Under the pieces are notes generated by a model. That model saw only the letters and a program-made list of their open reading frames with translations, did no database searches and was not told where the DNA came from. This document shows, one piece after another, positions 24,710 through 32,903 of a DNA stretch of 64,000 bases. Source of the DNA: Micromonospora ureilytica (lineage in GTDB: Bacteria > Actinomycetota > Actinomycetes > Mycobacteriales > Micromonosporaceae). Each line of letters begins with the position of its first letter. Within the stretch, counting starts at the first letter, position 1. A program made the translations under genes and the position numbers. The stretch covers positions 3,658,001 to 3,722,000 of the forward strand of contig NZ_JADOTX010000001.1 in assembly GCF_015751765.1 (NCBI RefSeq), in the 5' to 3' direction.

Positions 24710-24723
24710 GCATCCCGGGAGTC

Positions 24724-24758
24724 GAGCGGGGCGCCGGTGATTCACCGGCGCCCCGCTC
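24724..24758. terminator. Terminator hairpin between convergent genes
   Basis: GAGCGGGGCGCCGGTGA and its complement (loop TTCACC region) form a very strong stem of about 15 bp after the DUF4236-like gene and before the end of the convergent 293-residue gene. Confidence 0.8.
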
Positions 24759-24784
24759 GGCGTCTGTGGGGTGGGGCGGGGCGC

Positions 24785-25666
24785 TCAGCGCGCCAGGGTG
24801 ATGATCTCGTCGCCGGCCAGCCGCCCGGCCTCGCGTTCCCGCCGCACGTCACCGGCGTCGAGCAGGTCGGCGAGCGCCTGGTTGGCGTCGGCAGCCCGAT
24901 AGACGGTCGCGGTGAGGGTGTGCCGGCGCAGCTCGGTGACCGGGCGCGACCCGCCCGCACGCAACTCGGCCAGCAGCTCGTGGGCCAACGGTTCGAGGTC
25001 GGGGTCGCCGACCACGTCGACAGTCGTGCCGGTCGGGTCGAGCGGGTCGCGGTAGCGCACGTCGAGGTCCGCGCCGACCGTCCAGAGCGCGTCGCGGACC
25101 GCCTCCAGGCTCCGGTCGGAGCGACTGCCGAACGCGATCACACCGGCAGCCTCGCCGCCGGGCAGCACCGGCGCCACCTCGGCGACCAGGGGGAAGCCGG
25201 CGGAGACGAGCACGTCTCGGGCGCTGTCGCCGGTGTGCAGCAGCAGCTCTCCGGTCCGGCCGTTGGTCGCGGCGGTGAGCAGCTTCGGCGTCACCGCGCC
25301 GGGCAGGTCCACGAAGGAGAACAGCGGCGCCCCGGCAGCCCCGGCGGCCTTCACCGCGACCGGTAGCCGGTACGGGTCACCGGGCAGCAGGTGCACGGTG
25401 ACCTCGGCGGGCAGTTCCGCCTCGATCGGGCCGAGTCGGGCCGGCAGGTCGGCTGCGGCGGCCAGCACCAGCACCGTCACCTGCCGGCCGCGCACCTGGT
25501 CGCCGTGTGTGGCGACCAGGCGCAGCGCGGCCTCCGCGCTGGCCGCGTCGACGCCCGCGAGGGCGACGGTGGCCCGCCGGGAGCGGTGCAGGGCCGCGGG
25601 CAGCCAGGTCGTCAACTGGCGGACCAGCAGCTCGCGGAGGAAATCGGTGGTCCGGTCGGTCGGCAT
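24785..25666 (-). CDS. Hypothetical actinobacterial protein
   Basis: This is a 293-residue cytoplasmic protein, Ala/Leu/Val-rich, with alternating strand and helix character around residues 30-170 (VTVLVLAAAADLPARLG, VTVHLLPGDPYRLPVAV, GAPLFSFVDLPG, GVIAFGS), suggesting a Rossmann-like fold. The last 80 residues look helical and could include a winged helix (PVTELRRHTL, ADANQALADLLDAGDVRRE). I do not recognise the family by name. It is 24 bases downstream of the VOC gene on the same strand and may be co-transcribed. Confidence 0.7.
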   Translation of the reverse strand: MPTDRTTDFLRELLVRQLTTWLPAALHRSRRATVALAGVDAASAEAALRLVATHGDQVRGRQVTVLVLAAAADLPARLGPIEAELPAEVTVHLLPGDPYRLPVAVKAAGAAGAPLFSFVDLPGAVTPKLLTAATNGRTGELLLHTGDSARDVLVSAGFPLVAEVAPVLPGGEAAGVIAFGSRSDRSLEAVRDALWTVGADLDVRYRDPLDPTGTTVDVVGDPDLEPLAHELLAELRAGGSRPVTELRRHTLTATVYRAADANQALADLLDAGDVRREREAGRLAGDEIITLAR

Positions 25667-25690
25667 CGGTCCGTTCTACCGTACGGGCGG

Positions 25691-26212
25691 TCAGGCCGGG
25701 ACGGAGATCCCCACCCCGCCCCTGGTCTGCCCGCCGTAGCGCTGCCGCTCGGCGTCCAGGTCGAGCCGACCGATCTGCTTGCGGGCGGCCAGCGCGGTGT
25801 CGTCGAGCAGGTCGGCCGGGATCAGCCAGACCACCTCGAACTCCAGACCGTCCGGGTCCTTGCCGTAGAGGCTCTTGGTCGTGCCGTGGTCGGAGGTGCC
25901 GACCAGCGCGCCCGCGGCGACGAGCCGCTCGGCGGTGGCGGCCAGCTCGTCGAGCGTGTCCACCTCCCAGGCGAGGTGGTAAAGGCCGACGGTGGACCGA
26001 CCGGCGGTCGACCGGCCGGCGCCCGCGCCGATCTCGAAGAGGCCGAGGTCGTGGTCGTTGGTGGAGTCGGGGGCCTGGAGGAAGGTGGCGCCCCGGAAGC
26101 CGTCCGGGGTCATCGCCACCGGGCGGAAGCCCAGCACGTCGCTGTAGAACGCGACGCTGCGAGCGAGGTCACTGACGTAGAGGACCGCGTGGTTGAGCCG
26201 GTGGATACCCAT
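25691..26212 (-). CDS. VOC-family protein (extradiol dioxygenase-like)
   Basis: This 173-residue vicinal-oxygen-chelate protein begins MGIHRLNHAVLYVSDLARSV and continues FYSDVLGFRPV. The first metal-ligand His is in the LNHAVL strand, the second is in VGLYHLAWEVDTLDEL, and the Glu ligand is in DPDGLEFEVVW. With three ligand positions intact it could be a metal-dependent dioxygenase, glyoxalase or ring-cleaving enzyme of the catechol-2,3-dioxygenase type. It is divergent from a MarR gene, with one palindrome between them. Confidence 0.85.
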   Translation of the reverse strand: MGIHRLNHAVLYVSDLARSVAFYSDVLGFRPVAMTPDGFRGATFLQAPDSTNDHDLGLFEIGAGAGRSTAGRSTVGLYHLAWEVDTLDELAATAERLVAAGALVGTSDHGTTKSLYGKDPDGLEFEVVWLIPADLLDDTALAARKQIGRLDLDAERQRYGGQTRGGVGISVPA

Positions 26213-26234
26213 GACCCGAGGCTAGCCCAGTTTA

Positions 26235-26248
26235 GTTGAACATTCAAC
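26235..26248. promoter_or_regulatory. Palindromic operator in the VOC/MarR divergent region
   Basis: GTTGAACATTCAAC has perfect 6-bp arms with a 2-bp spacer in the 46-bp gap between the two starts. MarR proteins typically bind such short palindromes and repress both genes. It is strikingly AT-rich for this genome. Confidence 0.75.
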
Positions 26249-26258
26249 CATCGGGAGT

Positions 26259-26723
26259 ATGATGGCGGTCATGACCCGCTGGCTGGACCCCGACGAGCAA
26301 CGCACGTGGCGCGCGTATCTCGCCGCCTCTCGGGTGCTGATGGACACTCTCGACCGCGAGCTGCAACGCGACGCGGGCATGCCGCACGCGTACTACGAGA
26401 TCCTGGTCCAGCTCTCCGAGGCCCCCGATCGCCAACTGCGCATGAGTCAGCTGGCCCAGGCCGCGGGGTCGTCCCGCAGCCGGCTCTCGCACGCCGTGGC
26501 CCGACTGGAGGCCGCCGGCTGGGTACGCCGCGAGGACTGCCCCACCGACCGGCGCGGGCAGATCGCGCTGCTCACCGACGAGGGTTTCGCCACCCTCGCG
26601 GCCGCCGCGCCCGGCCACGTCGATGGGGTACGCCGACATCTGTTCGACGCGTTGAGCCCCGCCCAGGTCGACCAGCTGCGCCGAATCAGCGAGACCCTGG
26701 CCGAGCACCTGACCGGATCCTGA
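26259..26723 (+). CDS. MarR-family transcriptional regulator
   Basis: The product is about 154 residues, with the start at ATG 26259 (ATGs at 26262 and 26274 are possible). Its MarR winged helix shows LRMSQLAQAAGSSRSRLSHAVARLEAAGWVRRE as helix-turn-helix and DRRGQIALLTDEG as wing. The N- and C-terminal helices for dimerisation are present. The likely operator is the palindrome 11 bases upstream. It probably represses the divergent VOC gene and itself in response to a phenolic or similar small ligand, which is inferred from family behaviour. Confidence 0.88.
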   Translation: MMAVMTRWLDPDEQRTWRAYLAASRVLMDTLDRELQRDAGMPHAYYEILVQLSEAPDRQLRMSQLAQAAGSSRSRLSHAVARLEAAGWVRREDCPTDRRGQIALLTDEGFATLAAAAPGHVDGVRRHLFDALSPAQVDQLRRISETLAEHLTGS

Positions 26724-26780
26724 CCAATCGACACCGGCGCGGGTCTTGTACTTACCGTCGTCGGATGAGCACGATGGGGC

Positions 26781-28400
26781 GTGTCTTCCGGCTTCGGTGA
26801 ACTGACTGATCAGGCGCACCACCTCGTGTCCTCCGGCGATCTTGCCGGCGCACAGCAGTTGCTGTCCGACGCGCTCACCGACGCCGACCCCCGACCGGCC
26901 AACGCCACCCCCGAGCTGGCCGAGGCGGCCAGCCTCCAGGCGCGGGTGCTGATCGCCCTCGGTGAGCCGCACTCGGCCCGCGGGTGGGCCGCCTTCGCGT
27001 ACGCGGCCACCACCCGCCTGCACGGTCGCGCCGACCCGCGCACGGTGGCCGCCGCGGCGACCCTGGCCGCGGTGCTGCACCGGGTCGGCAGCCACTCCCG
27101 GGCGGCGCGGCTCTACCAGGAAGTCATCATCGAGCTGACCGCTCAGGACGGCCCGGAGTCGCTGCGGGTGCTCGCCGCGCACGCCGACCTGGCCACCGTC
27201 GAGTACGCGCGCGGCCAGTGCACGGTGGCCCGCGACCGCCTCCAGGACGCCTGGGAGCTGCACCGCGAGGTGTACGGCGACGGGCACCCCAGCGGCATCA
27301 AGATGCTGGCGCGGCTCGGAGCGATGCAGCGCGACTGCGGGCAGTTCACCGAGGGACACGACAACCTGGCGCTGGCCCGCGAGCTGTGCCGACAGCACCT
27401 GCCCGCCGACGACCCGCTGGCCACCCAGGTGGCGGCCCTGGCCCGGGCGGCAGCGAGTCCCGATCACGCCTGCGCCGACAACCCGCCCACGGCCCGGGAC
27501 ACGCCCGTCGTGCCGGCCGCCCGCGTCCCACCGCACGGCGACGGGCCGGCCGAATCCGGCTACCATCCGCCGGCAACCGCGACCCACCACGCCGGGGCGG
27601 TGCCGAACCCCCGGCTGCCCTCGGACGAAGCGATCGGATCGGCGGGCGACAGATGGCCGACCGAACCGGTGGACGAGCCCCCGCCCCACCCCGCCGACCC
27701 TCCGGTGCCGCCGTCGGTGGTCGGGCTGGCCGGCGGCACGGAGGAGCGGCCCGGGGTGTACCGGCTGCACCGGCCGGCCGCCCCCACCGACCCGTACGCG
27801 TCGCCGGACCCGAACCCGCCCTCCGACCCGTACGCGCGGCCGGACTCGTACGGGGCGGTCGAGCCGTACACGCCGTCGCGGCTGCTGCCGGTGCCCGTGC
27901 ACCGCGCGCCGCCGGAGCAGCGCAACCGGCTGGTGCCGGTGCTGGTGGCCGGCGTGGTCGTGGTGCTCCTCGGCGCGGCAGCGGTGATCGCCGGGGTGGC
28001 CGGGGTCGACGGCGACGACGACCCGTCCCCGCCGCCGGCCAGCGCCTCCCCCACCGCCGGCGCGCCGGCCAGCACCGCGCCCGCCCCGGGTGGCTCGGCG
28101 CCCACGTCGGCCGCCGCCGCGGCGCCGCCCGGGACCCCACCCAGCGCGGTGACCCTGCGCGACACCCGGGACAGCATCGCGCTGAACTGGACCTACCCGG
28201 CCGGCAGCGAGGGCCCGGTGGTCATCGCGGGCGGCCGCACCGGCCAGACCCACAACATCTTCGCGACGCTGCCCGCCGGCACCACCAGCTTCGTCATCTA
28301 CGCGCTCAACCGCACCAACGACTTCTGCTTCACCGTCGCTGTCGCCTGGTCCACCGACAGCGTGGCCCGGTCCAAGCAGGTCTGCACCCGCCGCCGCTGA
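26781..28400 (+). CDS. TPR-containing single-pass membrane protein
   Basis: This 539-residue protein starts at GTG 26781. Residues 1-220 are tandem tetratricopeptide-like helices with LYQEVI, HGRADPRTVAA and HREVYGDGHPSG segments, similar to kinesin-light-chain-type TPRs in actinomycetes. A Pro-rich linker (220-390) follows, then a membrane helix (VLVAGVVVVLLGAAAVIAGVAGV, near 395-417) and a Ser/Pro/Ala linker. The C-terminal domain of about 90 residues (VTLRDTRDSIALNWTYPAG...) resembles fibronectin-type III. The TPR part is presumably cytoplasmic and the FN3-like part outside. The function is unknown; it may couple envelope contact to a cytoplasmic partner. Confidence 0.8.
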   Translation: MSSGFGELTDQAHHLVSSGDLAGAQQLLSDALTDADPRPANATPELAEAASLQARVLIALGEPHSARGWAAFAYAATTRLHGRADPRTVAAAATLAAVLHRVGSHSRAARLYQEVIIELTAQDGPESLRVLAAHADLATVEYARGQCTVARDRLQDAWELHREVYGDGHPSGIKMLARLGAMQRDCGQFTEGHDNLALARELCRQHLPADDPLATQVAALARAAASPDHACADNPPTARDTPVVPAARVPPHGDGPAESGYHPPATATHHAGAVPNPRLPSDEAIGSAGDRWPTEPVDEPPPHPADPPVPPSVVGLAGGTEERPGVYRLHRPAAPTDPYASPDPNPPSDPYARPDSYGAVEPYTPSRLLPVPVHRAPPEQRNRLVPVLVAGVVVVLLGAAAVIAGVAGVDGDDDPSPPPASASPTAGAPASTAPAPGGSAPTSAAAAAPPGTPPSAVTLRDTRDSIALNWTYPAGSEGPVVIAGGRTGQTHNIFATLPAGTTSFVIYALNRTNDFCFTVAVAWSTDSVARSKQVCTRRR

Positions 28401-28671
28401 GCCGCCCGCCACTGCCCCCGCCGGCCACCGGCCCGCCCCGCCCGCCACCGCCCCGCAAACCTCACTCAGCGTGGGCGTACACCGCCGACGAACCCGCCGT
28501 GACCCACCGTGACATCCGACGCAGCCAACGACGCTGTCGCCCAGGCTTTGCTCTGCTTACCTATACGCACCACCTCGGATGATCAGCTGAAACGTCGCGG
28601 CCGACGCTTCGAGACGCGCCGGCGAGCATCACGTTACGTAGCTGTCGCATCTGCGGGTGCAGAGCAAAGGG

Positions 28672-30183
28672 TCAATGGTGGGCGGCTGGGGGCAGGTCGC
28701 CGTCACGGGCCGTCAACGTTTGGCCATCGTCGGCCGGCAACGCCGGCAGCAGCAGGCACACCCGAAGCCCCTGCTGCTCCGGCGCCTCGGTCAGGGTGAT
28801 GCTGCCGCCCGCGCGTCGGACCAGCTCTCGGACGATGGCCAACCCCAGGCCGGCGCCCCCGTCGTCGCGGGCCCGCCCGTCATCCAGCCGGGTGAACCGG
28901 CCGAAGATCCGCTCCCGGTCCGCCACCGGGACGCCCGGGCCGTCGTCGGTCACCGTCACCAGGTGGTACGCCCCCACGCCAGGCCCGGCCGTCGTCCCAG
29001 TCGCCACCGCCACCCCCGCCGTCGACGTCGTCGCCTCGGCCGCGAGCACGACATCGCCCCGCGCGTGCCGTACCGCGTTGTCGACCAGGTTGGCCAGTAC
29101 GCGACGCAGCTCCTCGACGGTCCCGATCGTCCAGAGCGGGCCGGCCGGCAGCGTCACCCGCACCGGCGGCGACGGGTAGCGGGCGGCGACCTCGGTGAGC
29201 AACGCGCCCAGCTCCACCGGGCCGGTCCCCCGGGCCGGCGGGGTCTCGTCCAGACGGGCCAGCAGCAGGAGATCGTCGACCAGGCGGCTCAGCCGGTCGG
29301 TGTCGGCGAGCAGGTTGGCGGTGACCGCCGTCCAGTCGGTCCGGTCGGCGAGGCGCTGGGCCACCTCCAGTTCCGTCCGGATGTTGGTCAGCGGGCTGCG
29401 CAGCTCGTGTGCGGCGTCGGAGACGAAGGCCCGCTGCCGCACGCGGGCGGACTCCAGCCGCTCCAGCATGCCGTTGAGGGTGACCGCCAGGCGGTGGATC
29501 TCGTCGGCCGACGCCGGCACCGGCAGCCGGCCGGCGCCGGCCCTCCCGGTGATCTCCTCGGCACCTCGACGCAACGCCTCGACCGGCCGCAAGGTCGCGC
29601 CCACCACCCGCCACGCCACCCCGGCCAGCACGGCCACCAGCAGCGGGAACGCCACCAGCAGGATGGTCCGGACCACATGGGTGCTGTGCCGCACGTCAGC
29701 CATCGAGCGGGCGACCAGCACGGTGAGTGGGTCGTCCGCGGTGCCGGCGGGTACGGCGACCACCCGGACCGGGCCGACGAGCCCGACCCGCTCGGCCGGC
29801 ACCTCCAACCGCTGTCGACCGTCGCGGTCCAGCCGCTCCGGGCGGACCATCGGCACCAGGCGGTCGGCGTCGATCGAGGCGGCCCGAATCCGCCCCTGCG
29901 CGTCGACGACCTGCACGCGGACCTGCCCGCCGGCCACCGGCAGCGGGTCGGGCAGCGCATCCTCGGCGGCGAGCAGGGCGACCGCGTCGGCGGTGCGGAA
30001 CGCCTCGGTGTCGACAGTGCGCTGGAGCACGAAGCCGAGCGCGCCGAGCAGCACCACCCCGCCCACGGCCAGTCCGATGGTGAGGCCGACAACGCCGATC
30101 GCCATGAGCCGCCCGCGCAGCCCGAGGACCGGCATCCGGCCGAGCCTGGCCCGACGCGTAGGTGCCGGGCCTGCGGCGGTCAC
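28672..30183 (-). CDS. Two-component sensor histidine kinase
   Basis: This 503-residue protein has a membrane helix near residues 25-55, an extracytoplasmic sensor domain of about 110 residues, and a second helix near 170-195. A HAMP segment follows, then HisKA with the phospho-acceptor AAHELRSPL (His near 259). HATPase boxes are NLVDNAVRHA (N box), TDDGPGVP (G1), FGRF (F) and GGAGLGLAIV (G2). A flexible insert before the G1 box is Thr/Ala/Gly-rich. Its ATG overlaps the response-regulator stop by 4 bases, so the two are translationally coupled. The signal is unknown. Confidence 0.92.
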   Translation of the reverse strand: MTAAGPAPTRRARLGRMPVLGLRGRLMAIGVVGLTIGLAVGGVVLLGALGFVLQRTVDTEAFRTADAVALLAAEDALPDPLPVAGGQVRVQVVDAQGRIRAASIDADRLVPMVRPERLDRDGRQRLEVPAERVGLVGPVRVVAVPAGTADDPLTVLVARSMADVRHSTHVVRTILLVAFPLLVAVLAGVAWRVVGATLRPVEALRRGAEEITGRAGAGRLPVPASADEIHRLAVTLNGMLERLESARVRQRAFVSDAAHELRSPLTNIRTELEVAQRLADRTDWTAVTANLLADTDRLSRLVDDLLLLARLDETPPARGTGPVELGALLTEVAARYPSPPVRVTLPAGPLWTIGTVEELRRVLANLVDNAVRHARGDVVLAAEATTSTAGVAVATGTTAGPGVGAYHLVTVTDDGPGVPVADRERIFGRFTRLDDGRARDDGGAGLGLAIVRELVRRAGGSITLTEAPEQQGLRVCLLLPALPADDGQTLTARDGDLPPAAHH

Positions 30184-30836
30184 GTCGCCAACCGGTAGCC
30201 GGCGCCCCGGACCGTCTCCAGCCGGTCCCGGCCGAGCTTGCGGCGCAGGTAGCCGACGTACACCTCGACGGCGTTCGGCGCGGTCTCCAGGCTCGCGTCC
30301 CAGACGTGGTCCAACAATTCGATCTTGGAGATTACCTGGCCCGGCCGGCGCATCAGGTAGTCCAGCAGCGCGAACTCCCGCGCGGTCAGCGCCACCTCGG
30401 TGTCCGCCCGGGTCACCCGCCGGCGGGCCGGGTCCAGCCGCAGGTCACCGACCGCCAGCACGGTCGGGCGCTCCGGCGCGCCCCGGCGCAACAGCGCCCG
30501 CAACCGGGCCAGCAGCACCACGTACGAGAAGGGTTTGGTGAGGTAGTCGTCGGCGCCGCAGTCGAGGCCGTCGGCCTGGTCGTACTCGCCGTCCTTCGCG
30601 GAGAGCATCAGCACCGGCAACCAGTGCTGCTCCGCGCGCAGCCGCCGGACCAGCTCGTACCCGGAGAGGCCGGGCAGCATCACGTCGAGAATCATCGCGT
30701 CGTACCCGCCGTGCCGGGCCGCGTCCAGGCCGGCCGGGCCGGTTGCCGCCACGTCCACCGCGAACCCCTCCGCCTGGAGACCGCGTTGCAGGGCAGCCGC
30801 CAACCGGGCCTCGTCCTCCACCACCAGCACCCGCAC
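30180..30836 (-). CDS. OmpR-family response regulator
   Basis: The 218-residue product has receiver residues E7/D8, phospho-acceptor D51 in ILDVMLPG, a conserved Ser/Thr-region LMLSAKD, and K101 in TKPF. Its C-terminal winged helix includes VALTAREFALLDYLMRRPGQVISKIELLDHVWD and VEVYVGYLRRKLG. It is the first gene of the operon with the histidine kinase and is divergent from the LolA-like gene, which is a plausible target. Confidence 0.93.
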   Translation of the reverse strand: MRVLVVEDEARLAAALQRGLQAEGFAVDVAATGPAGLDAARHGGYDAMILDVMLPGLSGYELVRRLRAEQHWLPVLMLSAKDGEYDQADGLDCGADDYLTKPFSYVVLLARLRALLRRGAPERPTVLAVGDLRLDPARRRVTRADTEVALTAREFALLDYLMRRPGQVISKIELLDHVWDASLETAPNAVEVYVGYLRRKLGRDRLETVRGAGYRLAT

Positions 30837-30931
30837 AGCTCAAGGGTGCCACCCGGGTCAATCGGCGCGGTTCGGTGTCCTCAGCACGTTCACAGCACCG
30901 AGGGGGCAGGATGGCCGCAGGAGGTGCCACC

Positions 30932-32059
30932 ATGTCCGTTCTGAGAAGCCGTCCCGTCCTTCGTTGGCTGGTCCCGGCCACCGCGGCCGTCGCCGTCATC
31001 GGCGGGGGTGCGGCGATCGGCACGTTCGCCGCCGAGGCCGAGCCGAGCCTGCCGCCCCGAACCGCCGCTCAGCTCCTGGTCGACCTGCAGACATCCCGGC
31101 TGGAGGGGTTGTCCGGGACCGTGGTGCAACGCGCCGATCTCGGTCTGCCACCCCTCGTCGGGCTGGTTCCCGGCAACGAGCTGACCACCCTGCTGACCGG
31201 CACGCACACCCTGCGGGTCTGGTACTCGGGGCCGGATCAGCAGCGGGTCGCGCTGATGGACACCCTCGGCGAGCAGGACATCATCCGCAACGGCCGGGAC
31301 CTGTGGACGTGGCAGAGCCGCAGCAACACCGCCACCCACCGGACGCTGGGCGGCGACGCCGGGGCCTGGAAGCCCGCCCCCGAACCGGCGGCGAGCCTGC
31401 CGGCCACCCCGCAGCAGGCCGCCGACCTGGCGTTGGGCGCGATCGACCCGAGCACCGAGGTCAGCGTCGGCCGGTCGGCGACCGTCGCCGGCCAGGACGC
31501 GTACGAGTTGGTGCTCCAGCCGCGCGACGGTGACTCACTGGTGCACCAGCTGCGGATCGCCATCGACGCCAAGCAGCACGTGCCGCTGCGCTTCGAGGTG
31601 CTCGCGAAGGGCAGCGACCGGCCGGCGTTCGAGGTGGCCTTCACCCAGGTCGACTACCGCCGCCCCGACGCCGACCAGTTCCGCTTCAACCCGCCGCCCG
31701 GCGTGACGGTCGACGAGGAGAAGGCCGAGCGCCCGACGGGCAAGCCCGGTCACGTCGAGCCGGCGGGCGACCCGCAGGTGCGCGCGGTGGGCGACGGTTG
31801 GACGACAGTGCTCATCGGCCGCCTCGACGGGGCCGACGTCGGCCGGAAGCCCGCCACGAAGCCGGCTACTCCCCCGGCCGGCTCCGCACCGGACATGGAC
31901 ATGTCGAAGCTGCTCGGCGGGCTGCCGGCGGTCAGTGGCGACTGGGGCAGCGGCCGGCTCCTCACCAGCAAACTGTTCAGCGTGCTGCTCACCGACGACG
32001 GCCGGGTGCTCGCCGGAGCCGTCACTCCGGAGCGGCTCTACCAGGCCGCCCGCGGCTGA
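30932..32059 (+). CDS. Exported LolA/RseB-like protein
   Basis: This 375-residue protein has its start at ATG 30932 after GGAGGTGCCACC. The N-terminus (SVLRSRPVLRWLVPATAAVAVIGGGAAIG) is a signal or anchor segment. The body matches LolA/DUF2092-like folds: AQLLVDLQTSRLEGLSGTVVQ, LWTWQSRSNTATH, and AYELVLQPRDGDSLVHQLRIAIDA, VPLRFEVLAKG. In actinomycetes such proteins often lie beside two-component or sigma-factor systems and may sense envelope lipids. It is divergent from the two-component operon with only 95 bp between them. The Pro-rich region near residue 305 is a linker. Confidence 0.8.
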   Translation: MSVLRSRPVLRWLVPATAAVAVIGGGAAIGTFAAEAEPSLPPRTAAQLLVDLQTSRLEGLSGTVVQRADLGLPPLVGLVPGNELTTLLTGTHTLRVWYSGPDQQRVALMDTLGEQDIIRNGRDLWTWQSRSNTATHRTLGGDAGAWKPAPEPAASLPATPQQAADLALGAIDPSTEVSVGRSATVAGQDAYELVLQPRDGDSLVHQLRIAIDAKQHVPLRFEVLAKGSDRPAFEVAFTQVDYRRPDADQFRFNPPPGVTVDEEKAERPTGKPGHVEPAGDPQVRAVGDGWTTVLIGRLDGADVGRKPATKPATPPAGSAPDMDMSKLLGGLPAVSGDWGSGRLLTSKLFSVLLTDDGRVLAGAVTPERLYQAARG

Positions 32060-32073
32060 TCTCCGCGGTGTGA

Positions 32074-32105
32074 GCGCCGGGTCGACCTGACGGTCGGCCC
32101 GGCGC
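32074..32105. terminator. Terminator hairpin between convergent genes
   Basis: GCGCCGGGTCGACC and GGTCGGCCCGGCGC pair with a single G-T wobble around a 4-base loop, between the LolA-like stop and the SGNH hydrolase stop. Confidence 0.7.
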
Positions 32106-32128
32106 CTCGCTGTCTGACAGGCCCGGGG

Positions 32129-32755
32129 TCAGGAGACGCCGAGGGCGCTGAGGTACGCGTCGGCGAGGACAGCGTGGCCGGGCAGGTACGGGTGGACCCG
32201 GTCGTCGGCCCAACGCGTCGCCGGACTCACGGCCAGCACCCGGTCGAACGCCGCCTGGTTGGCCACGTGCACCGCGTCGAACTCGGCGGCCAGCCCCGCC
32301 ACGACCGCCGCGTACCGGTCGGTGTCGGCGCGTTGCGGGACGCCGCGGTCGGCCTCGATGAAGAACGGGTCGCCCAGGATCAGTCGGCAGCCGGTGGCGG
32401 AAACCGCCCGCCGCAGCAGGTCACGCAGGGTGCGCTCGTACTCCTCGATGCCGACTGCCTCATCCGGCCGGTCGCCGTAGTGCCGCCAGATGTCGTTGAT
32501 GCCGATCAGCACCGCGAGCCAGTCGGGGCGCTCGGCGAGGGCGTCGTCGTCCCAGCGGGCGGCGAGGTCGCGCACCGTGTCGCCGCTCACACCCCGGTTG
32601 ACCCAGGACAGCTCCAGCTCGGGATGCCGTGCGCCGACCAGGGCGCGCACGAGGCTCACATATCCGCTGCCGTAGGGCGCGGCGACGTCGCGTCGACCAC
32701 AATCGGTGATGCTGTCCCCGATGAAGACCACCCGTTGCCCGGTCCGCAGGATCAT
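32129..32755 (-). CDS. SGNH/GDSL-family hydrolase
   Basis: This 208-residue protein has the SGNH hydrolase blocks: FIGDSITD near residue 11 (nucleophile Ser), NRGVSGDTVRDL (block II Gly), LIGINDIWRH (block III Asn), and DDRVHPYLPGHAVLA (block V Asp and His). There is no signal peptide, so it is likely cytoplasmic. Family members are esterases, lipases or acetyl-xylan and rhamnogalacturonan deacetylases. It is a single gene with a terminator downstream. Confidence 0.88.
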   Translation of the reverse strand: MILRTGQRVVFIGDSITDCGRRDVAAPYGSGYVSLVRALVGARHPELELSWVNRGVSGDTVRDLAARWDDDALAERPDWLAVLIGINDIWRHYGDRPDEAVGIEEYERTLRDLLRRAVSATGCRLILGDPFFIEADRGVPQRADTDRYAAVVAGLAAEFDAVHVANQAAFDRVLAVSPATRWADDRVHPYLPGHAVLADAYLSALGVS

Positions 32756-32798
32756 CCGCCGCCACCCTCGCGATCACCGGCGCGCCGGCCCGCCCGGC

Positions 32799-32828
32799 TT
32801 GGTGAGAACCGGCGCAACGCGCTATCTT
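32799..32828 (+). promoter_or_regulatory. Candidate promoter for the HelD-like gene
   Basis: TTGGTG, an 18-bp spacer and TATCTT resemble a housekeeping sigma-70-type promoter. The predicted start near 32835 would give a leader of about 70 bases containing the hairpin at 32853-32871. Confidence 0.5.
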
Positions 32829-32852
32829 CAACAGTTCGAAGGGCACAAAAAA

Positions 32853-32871
32853 GAACGGCTAAAAGCCGTTC
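32853..32871 (-). terminator. Hairpin in the HelD leader; intrinsic terminator on the minus strand
   Basis: GAACGGC and GCCGTTC form a 7-bp stem with a 5-base loop. On the minus strand it is followed by TTTTTT, a textbook intrinsic terminator that would stop transcripts entering the SGNH gene from the right. On the plus strand it is a leader hairpin about 33 bases before the TTG start. The surroundings are unusually AT-rich. Confidence 0.65.
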
Positions 32872-32903
32872 CTGCAAAGGATTCTAATCTTTAGGGAGAC
32901 GGC

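Noticed and set aside
26244..28448. Very long minus-strand open frame opposite the MarR and TPR genes
   Set aside because: It has low-complexity Gly/Arg/Val composition with no domain; it mirrors the high-GC third positions of the genes on the plus strand.
32853..32871. Rifamycin-associated element upstream of the HelD-like gene
   Set aside because: The hairpin sequence does not resemble the inverted repeat I remember for that element; it reads better as a terminator or leader hairpin.
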